From Lineus longissimus (Eukaryota; Nemertea; Pilidiophora; Heteronemertea; Lineidae), in assembly GCF_910592395.1 (NCBI RefSeq), contig NC_088309.1, forward strand, positions 15,814,599 through 15,878,598: 64,000 bases of DNA, given 5' to 3'. Positions 1-9,984 of the stretch are shown piece after piece. Both the position numbers and the translations under genes were made by a program. Each line of letters begins with the position of its first letter. Position 1 is the stretch's first letter. Under the pieces are notes generated by a model. The model saw nothing but the letters and a program-made list of their open reading frames with translations. It searched no databases and was not told the origin of the DNA.

Positions 1-643
1 GATTTATGTCAGCTTTATCTTTGTCACCACTAAGGCTTTTCAACTGAGAAGCTGAAGTTTCCATGCTCCTGCAAATGTCTATGCACTTCTTAAGCTTAAG
101 AGCACGTTCTTGCAACAGTCGTTTGCGGGTACGATTGTCATTCACCCCAAGCACAATTCTATCTCGTAACCGTGTGTCTTTAAGACAGTCACAGAAATTG
201 CAAGTTTGAGCTAGTGTCCTGAGAGCTGTGACATAACTCACAATCATTTCATACGGACCTTGACTTCGACTATTAAAGTTGTAACGTTCGTAGGTTTCGT
301 TGGTTTCTCCAATAAAATGATCGTCAAACTTCTTGACAATGTGAGCTAGAATGTTCTTGTCCTCACCCACACCAAATTGCATGGCATTATAAATTTTCAG
401 GGCTTTTGCACCGATCGAGTGTAGAAACAGCGCGATTCGGAATTGTTCTGGTTGTCCTTCAAGCTTTGCAACAACGACATAGTTGGACCACATTTGTTTC
501 CAGAGTTTCCAATTACCAATGACATCACCGTCTTCAACATCAAGAGCAGACGGTGGGGAAATGCCTGTCAGGGGCAAATTCACAGGTGCAGCAACCGGAG
601 CTGGAGCAGCACCTCCTGCAGGTGGATCGTCAGGTGGCGCCAT
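1..643 (-). CDS. Ty3/Gypsy-type Gag, partial
   Basis: Reading the minus strand from the ATG at 641-643, the frame stays open to the left edge of the window (about 214 codons), so the gene continues outside. The product opens with a Pro/Ala-rich leader (MAPPDDPPAGG). It then has a helical region of the retrotransposon Gag type, with W-K-x-W-K-Q-M-W, a Y-V-x-x-A-K-L block and an R-D-R-I-V-L-G-V block. These are characteristic of capsid domains of Gypsy elements related to the K02A2.6 group. Gag would form the particle that packages element RNA. Zinc knuckle and Pol lie outside the window. A short LTR-like sequence lies upstream at 804-965, as expected for the 5' end of an element on the minus strand. 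The family call rests on pattern recognition only. Confidence 0.75.
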   Translation of the reverse strand, partial: MAPPDDPPAGGAAPAPVAAPVNLPLTGISPPSALDVEDGDVIGNWKLWKQMWSNYVVVAKLEGQPEQFRIALFLHSIGAKALKIYNAMQFGVGEDKNILAHIVKKFDDHFIGETNETYERYNFNSRSQGPYEMIVSYVTALRTLAQTCNFCDCLKDTRLRDRIVLGVNDNRTRKRLLQERALKLKKCIDICRSMETSASQLKSLSGDKDKADIN

Positions 644-785
644 CTAGACTAATTAACGTAAACGACACGGCCTGGGCAGCACGTCACTCGAAAACGAATG
701 TCTAGAAAGTTCGATTATAACGCTCTCGAAAAGCGAGTGTACTAACTAAGTTCTTCTGAACAGTCTATAATATTTTCTCTTTCCG

Positions 786-965
786 TTTATCTAGCTGTCA
801 CCATGTTTCAAGTGGTGTTTCTTATGTTTTACAAAGACAATAAAGACGGGCGTTGCGAGAACAATCTGTATTCAGGAGCCATCTTAGTTACACAAAGAAT
901 CTTGGGAGGTCATGTGACCATAGGCGCGCGAACATTCAAAAGACAATATAACGCATATTGTAACA
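786..965 (-). repeat. Putative short 5' LTR and primer-binding site of the Gypsy element
   Basis: On the minus strand the stretch 965-804 begins TGTTACAATATG and ends GAAACA, so it has TG...CA ends. It is followed at once by TGGTGACAGCTAG (803 downward), which looks like a tRNA-primed binding site because it starts with TGG next to the CA end. This lies about 140 bp upstream of the Gag start, as expected for a 5' LTR. At about 162 bp it is short for a Gypsy LTR. The matching 3' LTR is outside the window, so the limits are inferred. Confidence 0.45.
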
Positions 966-1069
966 ATGCATAGATAATAGACAAAAGATTTTTTGATTAT
1001 TCCTGCAACTAGACTTTCATTTTGAGGTATAGATTTGTAGAACAATGAATTTAATAAGCATTGACTTAC

Positions 1070-1134
1070 CTGTCTGTGAACTGTCTTAATTTTGTCAGGG
1101 CTAAAGACGAGTTTTGATGGGCTTGCAGAAGTAA
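1070..1134 (-). CDS. Exon of an unknown host gene (third of three)
   Basis: This is a 65-bp minus-strand exon bounded by a good acceptor (pyrimidine tract then TTTCAG, AG at 1135-1136) and a GTAAGT donor (1068-1069). It starts with 2 nt completing a codon and then encodes TSASPSKLVFSPDKIKTVHRQ without a stop. That phase is exactly what the two upstream repeat exons (1702-1761 and 1997-2056) deliver. The Ser/Pro-rich beginning echoes the composition of those exons. No family is recognised. The downstream exons, if any, would have to lie beyond the Gypsy element to the left. Transcript data would decide. Confidence 0.5.
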
Positions 1135-1701
1135 CTGAAAGAAGTCAGATCGAAGGTATTTAAAACAGTGTAGTGGTTGTTAGACTTTAATGCTATAATG
1201 GATGGAGTTGTATCACTGTCTGTGATGAGCTGATGTCATAATGGATTATATATTATATGGAGGTTGCATAACTGCTGTGGGCAAAGGTATTTCCCACTTG
1301 GTCTTGAGCATGGTGTATTCAGTGATGCCTATGTAATCTGTTTACTTCAGTCAAAACTTCACACATTTCAATAGGGACATTGTCAATCAGCTAATAATTA
1401 TTATAGGTATTTGTAGATGCAACGCTGATGTAGTAGCCATTTTGATCATCATGAGTACTAGTATATCATTCCACCTGACTGTGTGCATTTTGTATATTGC
1501 AGAGTGGAAAATTTGAATGAATGTTTTATTTTGAATTTAGGAAGTAAATTCCTCTAAAAGAGTTTCTATTTGAGGGAATTTTCTGACCTCATGGTTTCAT
1601 TTTGATAAATAGAGATGTCAATACAACTACTAAACTGTTGTAAGTAAGGGCTTAGCAAAAACTATGCTACTAATGTAGCCTGTGATGGATAAGAAACTTA
1701 C

Positions 1702-1761
1702 TTGATGATGATCTGGTGTTGGATTTTGTAGGGGTAGTTGGACTTGGCGAGGCTGCAGAGT
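1702..1761 (-). CDS. Tandemly duplicated Ser/Thr/Pro-rich 60-bp exon, copy B
   Basis: The acceptor is TACTTGCAG (AG at 1762-1763) and the donor is GTAAGT (GT at 1700-1701). The 60-bp exon is phase-symmetric: 2 nt complete the incoming codon and 1 nt is passed on. It can therefore be skipped or multiplied without a frame change. It encodes SAASPSPTTPTKSNT followed by R and serines. It matches copy A at 1997-2056, including flanking intron sequence, so exon and intron were duplicated together. The low-complexity product suggests a flexible or glycosylated linker, but no function can be assigned. Confidence 0.5.
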
Positions 1762-1996
1762 CTGCAAGTATAGATATGATACCAGTTATACAATGTATCC
1801 TCAGATAAACATAGATGACAATTTCAAAAGTTAATTTTTGCAATATGCCGATAATTTCATGCGTACACAGGTTTGGAAGGACAACATTATTAGTGAATTT
1901 GAATTGAATGATAACCTTCCATCCACTAAATTGTTTAAGTAAGGGCTTAGCAAAAACTGTGTTTCTAATGTAGCCTGTGATGGATAAGAGACTTAC

Positions 1997-2056
1997 TTGA
2001 TAATGATGCAGTGTTGGATTTTGTAGGGGTAGTTGGACCTGGCGAGGCTGCAGAGG
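1997..2056 (-). CDS. Tandemly duplicated Ser/Thr/Pro-rich 60-bp exon, copy A
   Basis: Same structure as copy B: acceptor TACTTGCAG (AG at 2057-2058), donor GTAAGT (GT at 1995-1996), 60 bp, same phase. It encodes SAASPGPTTPTKSNT followed by A-S-L-S. Splicing A to B to the 1070-1134 exon keeps one open frame. A third repeat unit farther right (from about 2257) has lost the exon and keeps only intron sequence. Confidence 0.5.
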
Positions 2057-2309
2057 CTGCAAGTATAGATATGATACCAGTTATAGAAGTGCTCTTATAA
2101 TCACGTACAATGTATGCTCAGATAAACATAGATGACAATTTCAAAACAACTGAATTTTTGCAATATGCTGATAATTTCATGCGTACACACGTATGGAAGG
2201 ACAACATTATTAGTGAATTTGAATTGAATGATAACCTTCCATCCACGAAACTGTTGTAAGTAAGGCCTTAGCAAAAACTTTGTTTCTAATGTAGCCTGTG
2301 ATTTTTCAA

Positions 2310-3125
2310 ATTGTAATCAGAACATTACTGTTTTATTAAATAGATACGCGTAAGCTATTCTGTTCTCATGTTGTTCGTACAGTTATTGTGCACAATAAAA
2401 AAATAATTTCTATCACACAACTTTTTTCCCTGATTGTTTTGTAGTATTATCCATCCAGCATTATCAGCAACAAGCCCTACACAATTACGGCTAAGGATGG
2501 CTTTTCCCTGCCATTATTGATGGTACTACTATCGCCGAATCGGTAGATGTCGTCCTAGGTAAGCGTAAAGTTTACCCAGGACCAACCTGGGTAAGACTAA
2601 ATGTTACCCAAGATCGTTCTGGGTAAACTTTAGACCACTAAAGTTTGAAATTCGCACACTTTCCAACCTGCGGTCGAGGTTGCTGAAAAACAGTACGTGA
2701 CTTGTGTTACTGCAGAGGGTTTAAAACGTTATTTGAACTCTGTCCCATAATTTCGAGACGGTCACTTCACATCTTAAGATAGAGAAATAAAAAAGAAACT
2801 AGTGGAGGTCGTCGATGGAAAATCAAAACTCCGTGAGGGGCAAAACTGGATCCAACAAGAGGCTCATAAGCCTGGCGCTCAGCTGAGTTGCATTTATCGT
2901 ATCCGCTTGAGCTGGACAGTGCCATGAAATGGTGAGGTATTCCAAATGTTGTTGTGGTAATTGTATGTTTTTTTCCTTTAGAAATTCCTCAGATTCTAAA
3001 GGTATCTGGGCACACTACACAAATACGTACCATTGCTCTGTAGTATTTTGCTTCGTGAAATGTACGTAAATTGAGTGGTTAAAATTGCAGTCTCGGTTTG
3101 AGTGTTGAATGGCCTCGATTTCGTA
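2310..3125. other. Stretch without a recognised gene
   Basis: No coding signal is seen here. The only structure noted is the foldback at 2566-2632. The rest is AT-rich, non-repetitive sequence. Confidence 0.5.
2566..2632. repeat. Foldback with 14-bp arms
   Basis: TAAAGTTTACCCAG (2566-2579) is the exact reverse complement of 2619-2632. The spacer contains a second, inner CTGGGTAA/TTACCC pair. It may be a small MITE remnant. Confidence 0.6.
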
Positions 3126-3276
3126 ACTCGATCGCTCGAGATAAATAACTTGATCGCCCGAGATAATATCTCGATCGCCCGAGATAATTAACTCGATCGC
3201 CTGAGATAATATCTCGATCGCCCGAGATAATTAACTCGATCGCCCGAGATAATATCTCGATCGATCGAGATAATAA
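3126..3276. repeat. Minisatellite of self-complementary 21-22 bp units
   Basis: About seven units of the form CTCGATCGCCCGAGATAAT are joined by alternating linkers (TAATAT or AATTAA), giving a 43-bp higher-order repeat. Each unit is nearly palindromic around CTCG...CGAG. Confidence 0.9.
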
Positions 3277-4447
3277 GTCCATCGAAAAAAATTTTATGCT
3301 GAAAAAAATAAAATAACGTGATGTCCTTTCCCAGCCACCGTACAAACCAGACATCAATGGAATTAAATTCATACAGAGATCACACCTCTATGTCTAATCT
3401 GAGAAATCTCATGGGCTGAACCTTAAACTCAACTGCTGCCGTGAGAGGCCAGCTTTAAGGATGAGTACGTGGTCCACGACATTTTGGCAGCAGTCCAGTC
3501 CTTTAAGACATGGGGATAACACACTAGTTATACTGCTTACTGATTGAAGATTGTACATGTACATCATCTACTAGCATCACGCCCCCCCCCCCCCAAAGCA
3601 CTCGATTCATCATCTGCCAGTAATTTCCTTTCACAGACTTAATAGGCCATCACACCACATAAATTTCATGTCATGTTAAGGCGGTTATATGGAAAACTTT
3701 CCTTTCAATGTGTGACCTGGCACAATATATAACTAGAATTGTCGGTTGAGTCTGCAGGCAGACTCTGGAGTCTCCGTCAACTGTGGGGTGCTTTGTTGAG
3801 GAAGTCAGAGCTGCCAACCCCAGATTTTCTCCTTCAGTAGTATTCTAACAAAATTCCAGATTTTTCAGTAGTTTCAGGGTGTCCTTCAGTAGTCCTCAGG
3901 TTTGGTTAAAACACCCTTTTTCTGTGCACAGTGCACTGTCGACGAAGCCGGGGGGGGGGGGCGATTCTGCATTCTCCACTTTGCATGAGGGCAAATGACC
4001 AAAGAGCAAACCACAAATAATATTGAAAACCTGAAAACGCTTTTAATGATTCTTCAACAGCAAAACACATAACATATGGTACATACAGGTATAAAAGATG
4101 GTTTATAAGATAAAAATAAAATAATTACTATTTAGTATTATGACACAGCTATATTAAATTGATTGGCTTCCCTCTGGAAACTAATAAATTTTCAAAGTAA
4201 AAAAATATGAACACTACTCCAGCATACACCCTCCCAGGTAATGCACTTCTTAAAACACTATGGACATAAATTTCTTGACTAAAATACAGTAAACAATTGA
4301 TTGCACAAGTTTCGACAGTAACGATTGCTTTTGCAAGAGACTAAGTAGAGAAGGTTCCTTACAAATTCAAATCACACAGCTTCAATAGCCTTATACCTAC
4401 ATCACATCTTAATTTCACAATGTCTTTGAAGACATACAATACATTGC

Positions 4448-5312
4448 TCACTGCTTTTTTAGTCCTTGGTAAGTTGCAGACTTTGCCTTTTTCAAGAGGT
4501 CATCACTAAGTAGCCTACTGTGGCAGGGCCCAATTGAATTCTGCTTCACCTGAAGCAGGGATTGAAGCATTGGGGGCAGCATAGACTTTCTGAAATCAGT
4601 CTTGTTTTTTCAGACTGAGCTTAACACCCTTTCACAGTCTGCATTGCTGTGGGGAATAACAAGGATGCATGCCATCACCTCTGGCAATAGCTTGTACCTC
4701 TTTTCCCCAAAGCCATCTGTAATCTTGCCAATTTCAACCCATTGGGTATTAGCCCTATCCAAAGACAACAGCTCATTCGAGAGATCTTCAACTTGATAAT
4801 TTGAGAACTCCTGCTGGATAGTGTCTCTTGATCCCCCCACTGACTCCTCTATGGCTGGAAATCTATCCAAGATGTACTCTAGAGCAGAGTAAGCAGCAAC
4901 TGCCCTCTGCTTAACATCAGCTACCCTTGCATACAACAGCAGTTCATCTTTGAAAGGGAACTTCTCAATCATGTACCGACAAGCAGTAATATAGTAGTTT
5001 CTCACATTCTTGTGAAATGCCGCAACTTTCTCTGGAGTAAGGCATTTGGAAGTTTGGATGTACTCCCTAGCTGCCTCACCTATGAATAGGTCTTTATCTG
5101 CCTTCTGGTGGACTAACCGATCAAACTGAATTTTCAGGATATCATGCTGCAATAGAGTACCTTGCTTCACAAACTTCAACAGTACTTGCTTCAGCAAATC
5201 CTTTAGAACTGCATAAATCTTGTGTATCATTGGCTTATCTGACTGCAGCACAACATTTGCTTGGTCAAACATAGGTATCACACACTGAAGAAACAGGCAG
5301 TACAAGCGTGTC
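4448..5312 (-). pseudogene. hAT transposase, C-terminal part with hATC dimerisation region
   Basis: This is the downstream part of the transposase of hAT transposon 1. It continues from the exon at 16686-16732 and is cut off from it by the BEL/Pao insertion. It encodes the C-terminal part of the RNase H-like fold and the hATC region (P-H-S-N-A-D-C-E-R-V-L-S). hATC mediates transposase dimerisation. An in-frame TGA at 4610-4612 breaks it inside hATC. The same frame then runs on with conserved-looking KNKTDFRKS sequence to a stop at 4448-4450, so the TGA looks like a single nonsense mutation. Sequence upstream of 5312 that appears open in this frame belongs to the retrotransposon LTR. Confidence 0.85.
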
Positions 5313-6332
5313 TGTGGCGGCGATGCACTTCTCAGCTTAGGATCATCCATGTAAGAGACAGTCACATCCATGAACGGAAGACGAACGACGTGTCTAAAGA
5401 TCCTTCTCTTTAGTTTAATAGCGTATCACCGTGTAGTTTTGTCAAGTACAGCAGATTCACAGTTACAGGTACATCTTTCGACTGACTACATCAGGTTCAC
5501 AGTTACAGGTACATCTTTCGACTGACTACATCAGGTTCACGTAAAAACTGAAAATACAAAATGGGAAGGACTCCTTAGTCTTTTTAGCAAATAACCAAGA
5601 ACATCAGAGATGCCAGACAAGATATTGATGTACAATGTAAGTGTACATGAGCGTGAAGACAGGTTGTGACAACCCAGCGTCCCAGGTTGTGACAATGTCT
5701 CCACCAAAAACTTCACCCCAAAGTAAGCCAAAATTATCCCCAAAATCCCAGGACATCAGCTTAACTTGTCTAACATCTCCACAATGAATATATAAAGGCT
5801 ACAAAGTCCAGCTAGCAGGACACAAGAATTAGACAACTGGAAGACACCACCACAAGGTGCTGCCACCTGAGAACACTCAATGGTACTAAGGAGAAAGTCT
5901 TCACTCCAATATGCAAAAACAAATAACTCTGTCAGACTAGCTTTTAAATGGGCTACAAAGGGACACAATGGGCGAGGTCAAATCTCAGAGTTAACTCTAC
6001 ACCTAGATTATCCAAGTGTAATCTCTGTGAAAAGTGTTAACCTGAACCCTAGACACCAAGTTCAGGTTAACACCTTGGTGACACCTGGGTTACACCAAGA
6101 TTACACTTGAATAATACTTTCCTAACACCTTCTAGATACTTTACTTCTACATGGGCAAGGTGCCAAGCCTGGCACATGTCAGTGGTAAATAATCCATGCC
6201 ACAGTTACATAATGATGTTAGTTTCACTTGGTTTCCTGGTTGCACAGGTCTGGCACTTTGCCCATGTTGAAGAGAGGTTGAATTGGACTATGCGTAGATC
6301 TTTAGTGTCTGTCTGTCATCTGTGCAGTCATC

Positions 6333-7118
6333 ATGGACGGAAAGGGGAAGAAACGCTTCCAGTGGACACTCGAGAAGAGGATGCAAACTCTTGAGTACAT
6401 GATTGATCACCATGAGGCATTTCGTCGTGCCAAGAAGAATGCTCTGGTCCAGGAATTTTATGCAGCAGTAGGGAACCACGTTGGTACCCACGCCGAAGTG
6501 GTTGAAAATATGCTTAAGAACCTAGGGAAGGAATATCGAGATGCCATCAAGACACAGCAGGCTTCAGGGGCTGCAACAGATGATATGCACCCTGGTTTAA
6601 AACTCAAGGACTCTCGTGAATTATTTGAACTTTTTGACTCTTTCCATCGACTTTATTATCCGAAGGGCGGGGCAGCCAGACCTGCAATTGTTATGACACC
6701 AACCGGCATCACTAGGCCAGGATCTGCAACGAACTCCCGACCCCAAACCCCTAGCGATGAAAACTGCAGCATACCAGATGACCGCGGTGTTGTCATCAGC
6801 TCAGATAGGAGTACTCCATCCCCTTCGACATCAAGGTCTGGAACGCCAACTGTTCAGGCAGGAACCGATGCCAGTACCAGTGCCGGAAAAAAACGTCCTG
6901 CTTCACAAATGATGCCCCCGGTGACCACAGGAAAGAAGGCCAGGGACGAAAGTGATTTCATGAACTCTTCTGTGCAACATCAAGAGCAAACTTGTGACTT
7001 GATGAAAGAAATCAGGGATACGCTCTGTGAACTTGTGTACGAGATTCGTTTATTCCGTGCTGCTGTGTTGGAGGAGAGAGGAATAACCATTATTGAACAA
7101 TTACCTGATACCGACTAA
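6333..7118 (+). CDS. Myb/SANT-like DNA-binding accessory protein of Harbinger 1
   Basis: 261 residues. The N-terminal 90 residues form a trihelix/Myb-SANT-like region with aromatic and basic spacing (F-Q-W-T-L-E-K-R ... L-K-N-L-G-K-E-Y-R). The middle is a Ser/Thr/Pro-rich linker (about 120-200), followed by a basic patch KKRP and a short hydrophobic C-terminal helix. Harbinger elements usually encode a transposase plus a Myb-like protein that binds the element ends and helps nuclear import of the transposase. The ATG at 6333 follows a long leader inside the element, and the frame is intact. Assignment rests on the N-terminal pattern and the context. Confidence 0.75.
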   Translation: MDGKGKKRFQWTLEKRMQTLEYMIDHHEAFRRAKKNALVQEFYAAVGNHVGTHAEVVENMLKNLGKEYRDAIKTQQASGAATDDMHPGLKLKDSRELFELFDSFHRLYYPKGGAARPAIVMTPTGITRPGSATNSRPQTPSDENCSIPDDRGVVISSDRSTPSPSTSRSGTPTVQAGTDASTSAGKKRPASQMMPPVTTGKKARDESDFMNSSVQHQEQTCDLMKEIRDTLCELVYEIRLFRAAVLEERGITIIEQLPDTD

Positions 7119-7574
7119 ATTACAGTCCCTACTAACCCGCTCAATACCGGATTTTTCAAGCACCGAGTCCCGTCATACAGACAAGACTCTTTTTATGCAA
7201 TTAATTACCATGATTGCTGAGTGAACAACATTTTATTGATGAAAACAGTTACAGAAACTGCGATTTGTCACGCTAACAGCAAGGAATTAGTTTTAGTTAA
7301 TTTTATAGATGGCTCTTTATAGTGGTGGCTTGATCTATACTACACCCACAAAACAGAGTGGTACAATTGTTGTGTGATAACAGACTATTTTGTTTCTTCA
7401 GTTCTAGCCATGACTATTCCATCATATTTTTGGTTCAGGATTTGTTTACAAGTAGTGACATGCCACAGATTGGACAGCCAAGTAGGCTTCTCTTTCAGTT
7501 ACTAAATTGGGGATACTAAGAATAAGCAATCATTTTCAGTTATTTTACTTTTGTCTTTGTCTTTCACATATGGT

Positions 7575-8606
7575 TCAAGCCAAGAAATTGGTGTAAAGGT
7601 TGTGTAACACGCATGTTGCTACAGTGCATTTTGATGGAAAAACAGGGCCATATTTCGCAGCGTACCTATTCTCTTTTAGCTGATTGATCCTCCATATCAG
7701 TTCAGTACATCCGATAGACCTCTCAACTATTTGACGGAGTCGAGTGCATCTGTTGTTAAAATCTAGTTGTTCCTGTCGAAGATTATTTCCAGTAAAAGTA
7801 ATCAGCACAGATCGGTGCAGGTTCCTGTAGGCAGGATCACCAAGCATAACATACTCCTCTGGAAGTTGATCAAGGAAGTCGAACAATTCTCGAGACCACT
7901 CGGCCGCTGTTTTGTCGTGCGTCGATCCAGGTACTCCGCTTATAACGTGTCTTACCCTGTCAAATCGATCTACAACGTACTGCACGTTGATGGAGTCGCA
8001 ACATTTCCCCGGCCTCCTACAGTAATACGCATCACCAGCCCTATCAGGCTTTTGGATTTTCACAATAACGCCGTCTATGAAAAGAATCACTTGCTGCTCA
8101 ACTCCGTCGATATCAACCAGAGGCTGGGCCAGTTGATCAAACTCATCCTGCTCAGGGAATGAAATATGACGCGCAGCTATGTCAAAGAAAAAGTCAGAAA
8201 CCTAAGTCACATGTAATATTGCAGTTGGCTTAGCATAACCAACAGCATAACCGACCTGTCTGTGAAAGCCTCCTGAAGCGAGGTAGTGCAAAAAAGTTTT
8301 CATTCTTCTTGAAGATGTACTTGCGTTGACTTGGGCATTCCCCTGGTGATTAGCCTGCCTCCATCCATGAAAATAATCAACAAGGTGATCAAATTGTTCT
8401 TGGTTGAGCCTCATATGCCGCTCAATCGGTTCTCCACTGTAGGCAGGCGTTCGAATAAAGTTCTCTGCTCTTCTATTATGTCTTAGGGCAACAACTTGAA
8501 ACATAGGAATCGCAAACATGGCTGCCTTTGTAACTCTGAGAATTGACCTCTCACAGGTGTTAACCTCCAGGAGGTTAACACCTGATGTACACGATCTGTA
8601 ATGCAT
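7575..8606 (-). pseudogene. Harbinger transposase (DDE_4 type), one in-frame stop
   Basis: The N-terminal part (8202-8606) carries helices of the R-H-N-R-R-A-E-N-F-I-R type. The C-terminal part (7575-8090) holds the catalytic pattern: D in LFIDGV, D in GDPAYRN, E in VERSIGC. The two parts are in the same frame and separated by a TAG at about 8202-8204. Sequence after the TAG (D-I-A-A-R-H-I-S-F-P-E-Q) reads as normal transposase, so a single nonsense change is the likely break. The true start may be the later ATG in MFAIPMFQ. Family members cut and paste the element through this nuclease. Confidence 0.85.
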
Positions 8607-9236
8607 TTTCTTAACACTTGGCCACTTCCTCAGATTAAGGGAACACCTGGGCGATCAAAGTGTTCCCTAGGTGTCTACCAAGTGTTAACTTAGTGTCAAC
8701 TCGGTGTTAAGAAAGTGTTAACTAGGAGTCAAGTGAGGAGGTCAAATCTCGGGGTTTTGGAACACTTTCTTAACACCTGGTGTTAACACTTAGTAAACTG
8801 AGATTTGACCTCACCCAATGTCCTCTCTAAAACGCTGATATGAAAAACATTGCACGTGGCCACGATTTTGATACTACAATGCCTTGACATTGGGCGTGGT
8901 AGATAGGTACATGTGTCTTAACCTTTTACAAGACGTCCGCTGTCGTTGGACACAGTTTTACAGCACTGATCTAATTATTTTGGGCAAATTACGCCACTTA
9001 ATGTTGCTATACATATTCATTTTGACATACCTCTGTTTTAGGCTACTCTTTTCTGAACAATTAGCCTTAAATTTGACTTCTTCTACATCGGCAAAAACCG
9101 CAAGGTTTTGTAGCGGGAAAACACAATGGCGGAAAGCGCACGGGCTAATATAGGTGGCGCTGACGTCAACAATAATTAAAGGCAATATGCCACGATGTGG
9201 CTCTCCAACATTACTTAAAGGCGATATGCCGTAACA

Positions 9237-9984
9237 TGGCTCTCCTAAATTGTCCTATCAATTTACACTACTGAAGTGTCCTCATAATATCAACGAAAAT
9301 ATCTCACAAAGACAAGCGGTTAATGTCCTTTAACCCTTGGGTGAAATGTCACACTATCAAAAATAGTGAAAACCTCGGAATGTTAAATTGTCACAAATGC
9401 GGACAATTCAACCCAAAAAACACTTCGGCAAGCTTGAGCAAGTCATACTTCAAAATGAACCTACCAAACTTAGCATAGAATATACCCAATGCCAAATCTG
9501 GCGCTCTGAATCCCCATGACCATGACGATACAGTATGCGACTTGCACAAGACTACCCATGCAAAAATGGAGGAAATCACTTGAGCTATTCCTTGAAAGAA
9601 ACAATGTCTGCTCCTGTTTTCCAGTTCCACCATAGAATACACATTCCAACATATGAATTTCAAACTGAACGTATCCACAGAACTTAGAGTAGCTTGAAAA
9701 ACCCACACTAAAGGGCTAAATGAACTTGTCCACCTTTGAATCAGCCTGCATCAGTCAATCTGGAAAGAGCCCAATTTTAACACAATGCGCTTTAGAAGAA
9801 AAAACACAAAAACCAAAATGCTGGGTTAACAACCAGCTTGATGACCAAAACAACACCAAATGTTTTGTACGGGCTACTCATCCAAATTCACCACTACAAG
9901 CATCCCAAAGATAGGATTTCACAGTCGCGACAGTATAGCACAATCCCAGGCTTCTCCGTTCGGGAATCTCGGGTCTGTCAATTA
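9237..9984. other. 3' untranslated internal region of BEL/Pao 1
   Basis: This lies between the Gag-Pol stop and the 3' LTR. It carries no convincing gene; short open frames here lack any motif. The polypurine-like stretch is at its left end. Confidence 0.6.

Larger units (their letters stand above)
1636..2310. repeat. Tandem duplication, two and a fraction units of about 295-320 bp
   Basis: The start TAAGTAAGGGCTTAGC recurs at 1641 and 1936, and as TAAGTAAGGCCTTAGC at 2257. Units 1 and 2 share exon and intron almost throughout. Unit 2 has an extra segment of about 26 bp near 2086, and unit 3 breaks off near 2305 before the exon. Confidence 0.85.
5971..8815. mobile_element. Harbinger-type DNA transposon 1
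   Basis: The 18-bp ends GGCGAGGTCAAATCTCAG (5971-5988) and its inverted match with one change (8798-8815) are flanked by CAATG on both sides (5966-5970, 8816-8820). The empty site survives in the partner LTR as ACACAATGTCC at 16265-16269, so the borders are exact. It carries a Myb/SANT-like gene (plus strand) and a DDE_4-type transposase (minus strand), facing each other. Subterminal GTGTTAAC and GGTGTTAAC motifs are abundant at both ends. A second, terminal-like GAGGTCAAATCTC lies internally at about 8734-8746, facing the right end. Confidence 0.95.
5313..9236 (-). repeat. 3' LTR of BEL/Pao 1, interrupted by a Harbinger
   Basis: Starts TGTGGCGG and ends GTAACA. Without the insertion (2845 bp plus 5-bp duplication) it is 1074 bp, against 1034 bp for the other LTR. 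The 40-bp excess is a tandem duplication at about 5456-5535 containing ACAGGTACATCTTTCGAC twice. Confidence 0.95.

Noticed and set aside
3583-3961. Long C run (about 3583-3596) and G run (about 3951-3961)
   Set aside because: Simple homopolymers; no feature attached.
5313-5371. N-terminal 20 codons of the apparent hAT frame starting at 5371
   Set aside because: These bases are the LTR of the BEL element (also at 15652 onward), so they are not transposase.
5880-6394. Open frames on both strands left of the Myb-like gene
   Set aside because: They cross the Harbinger/LTR border or sit in LTR sequence, and no motif is present.
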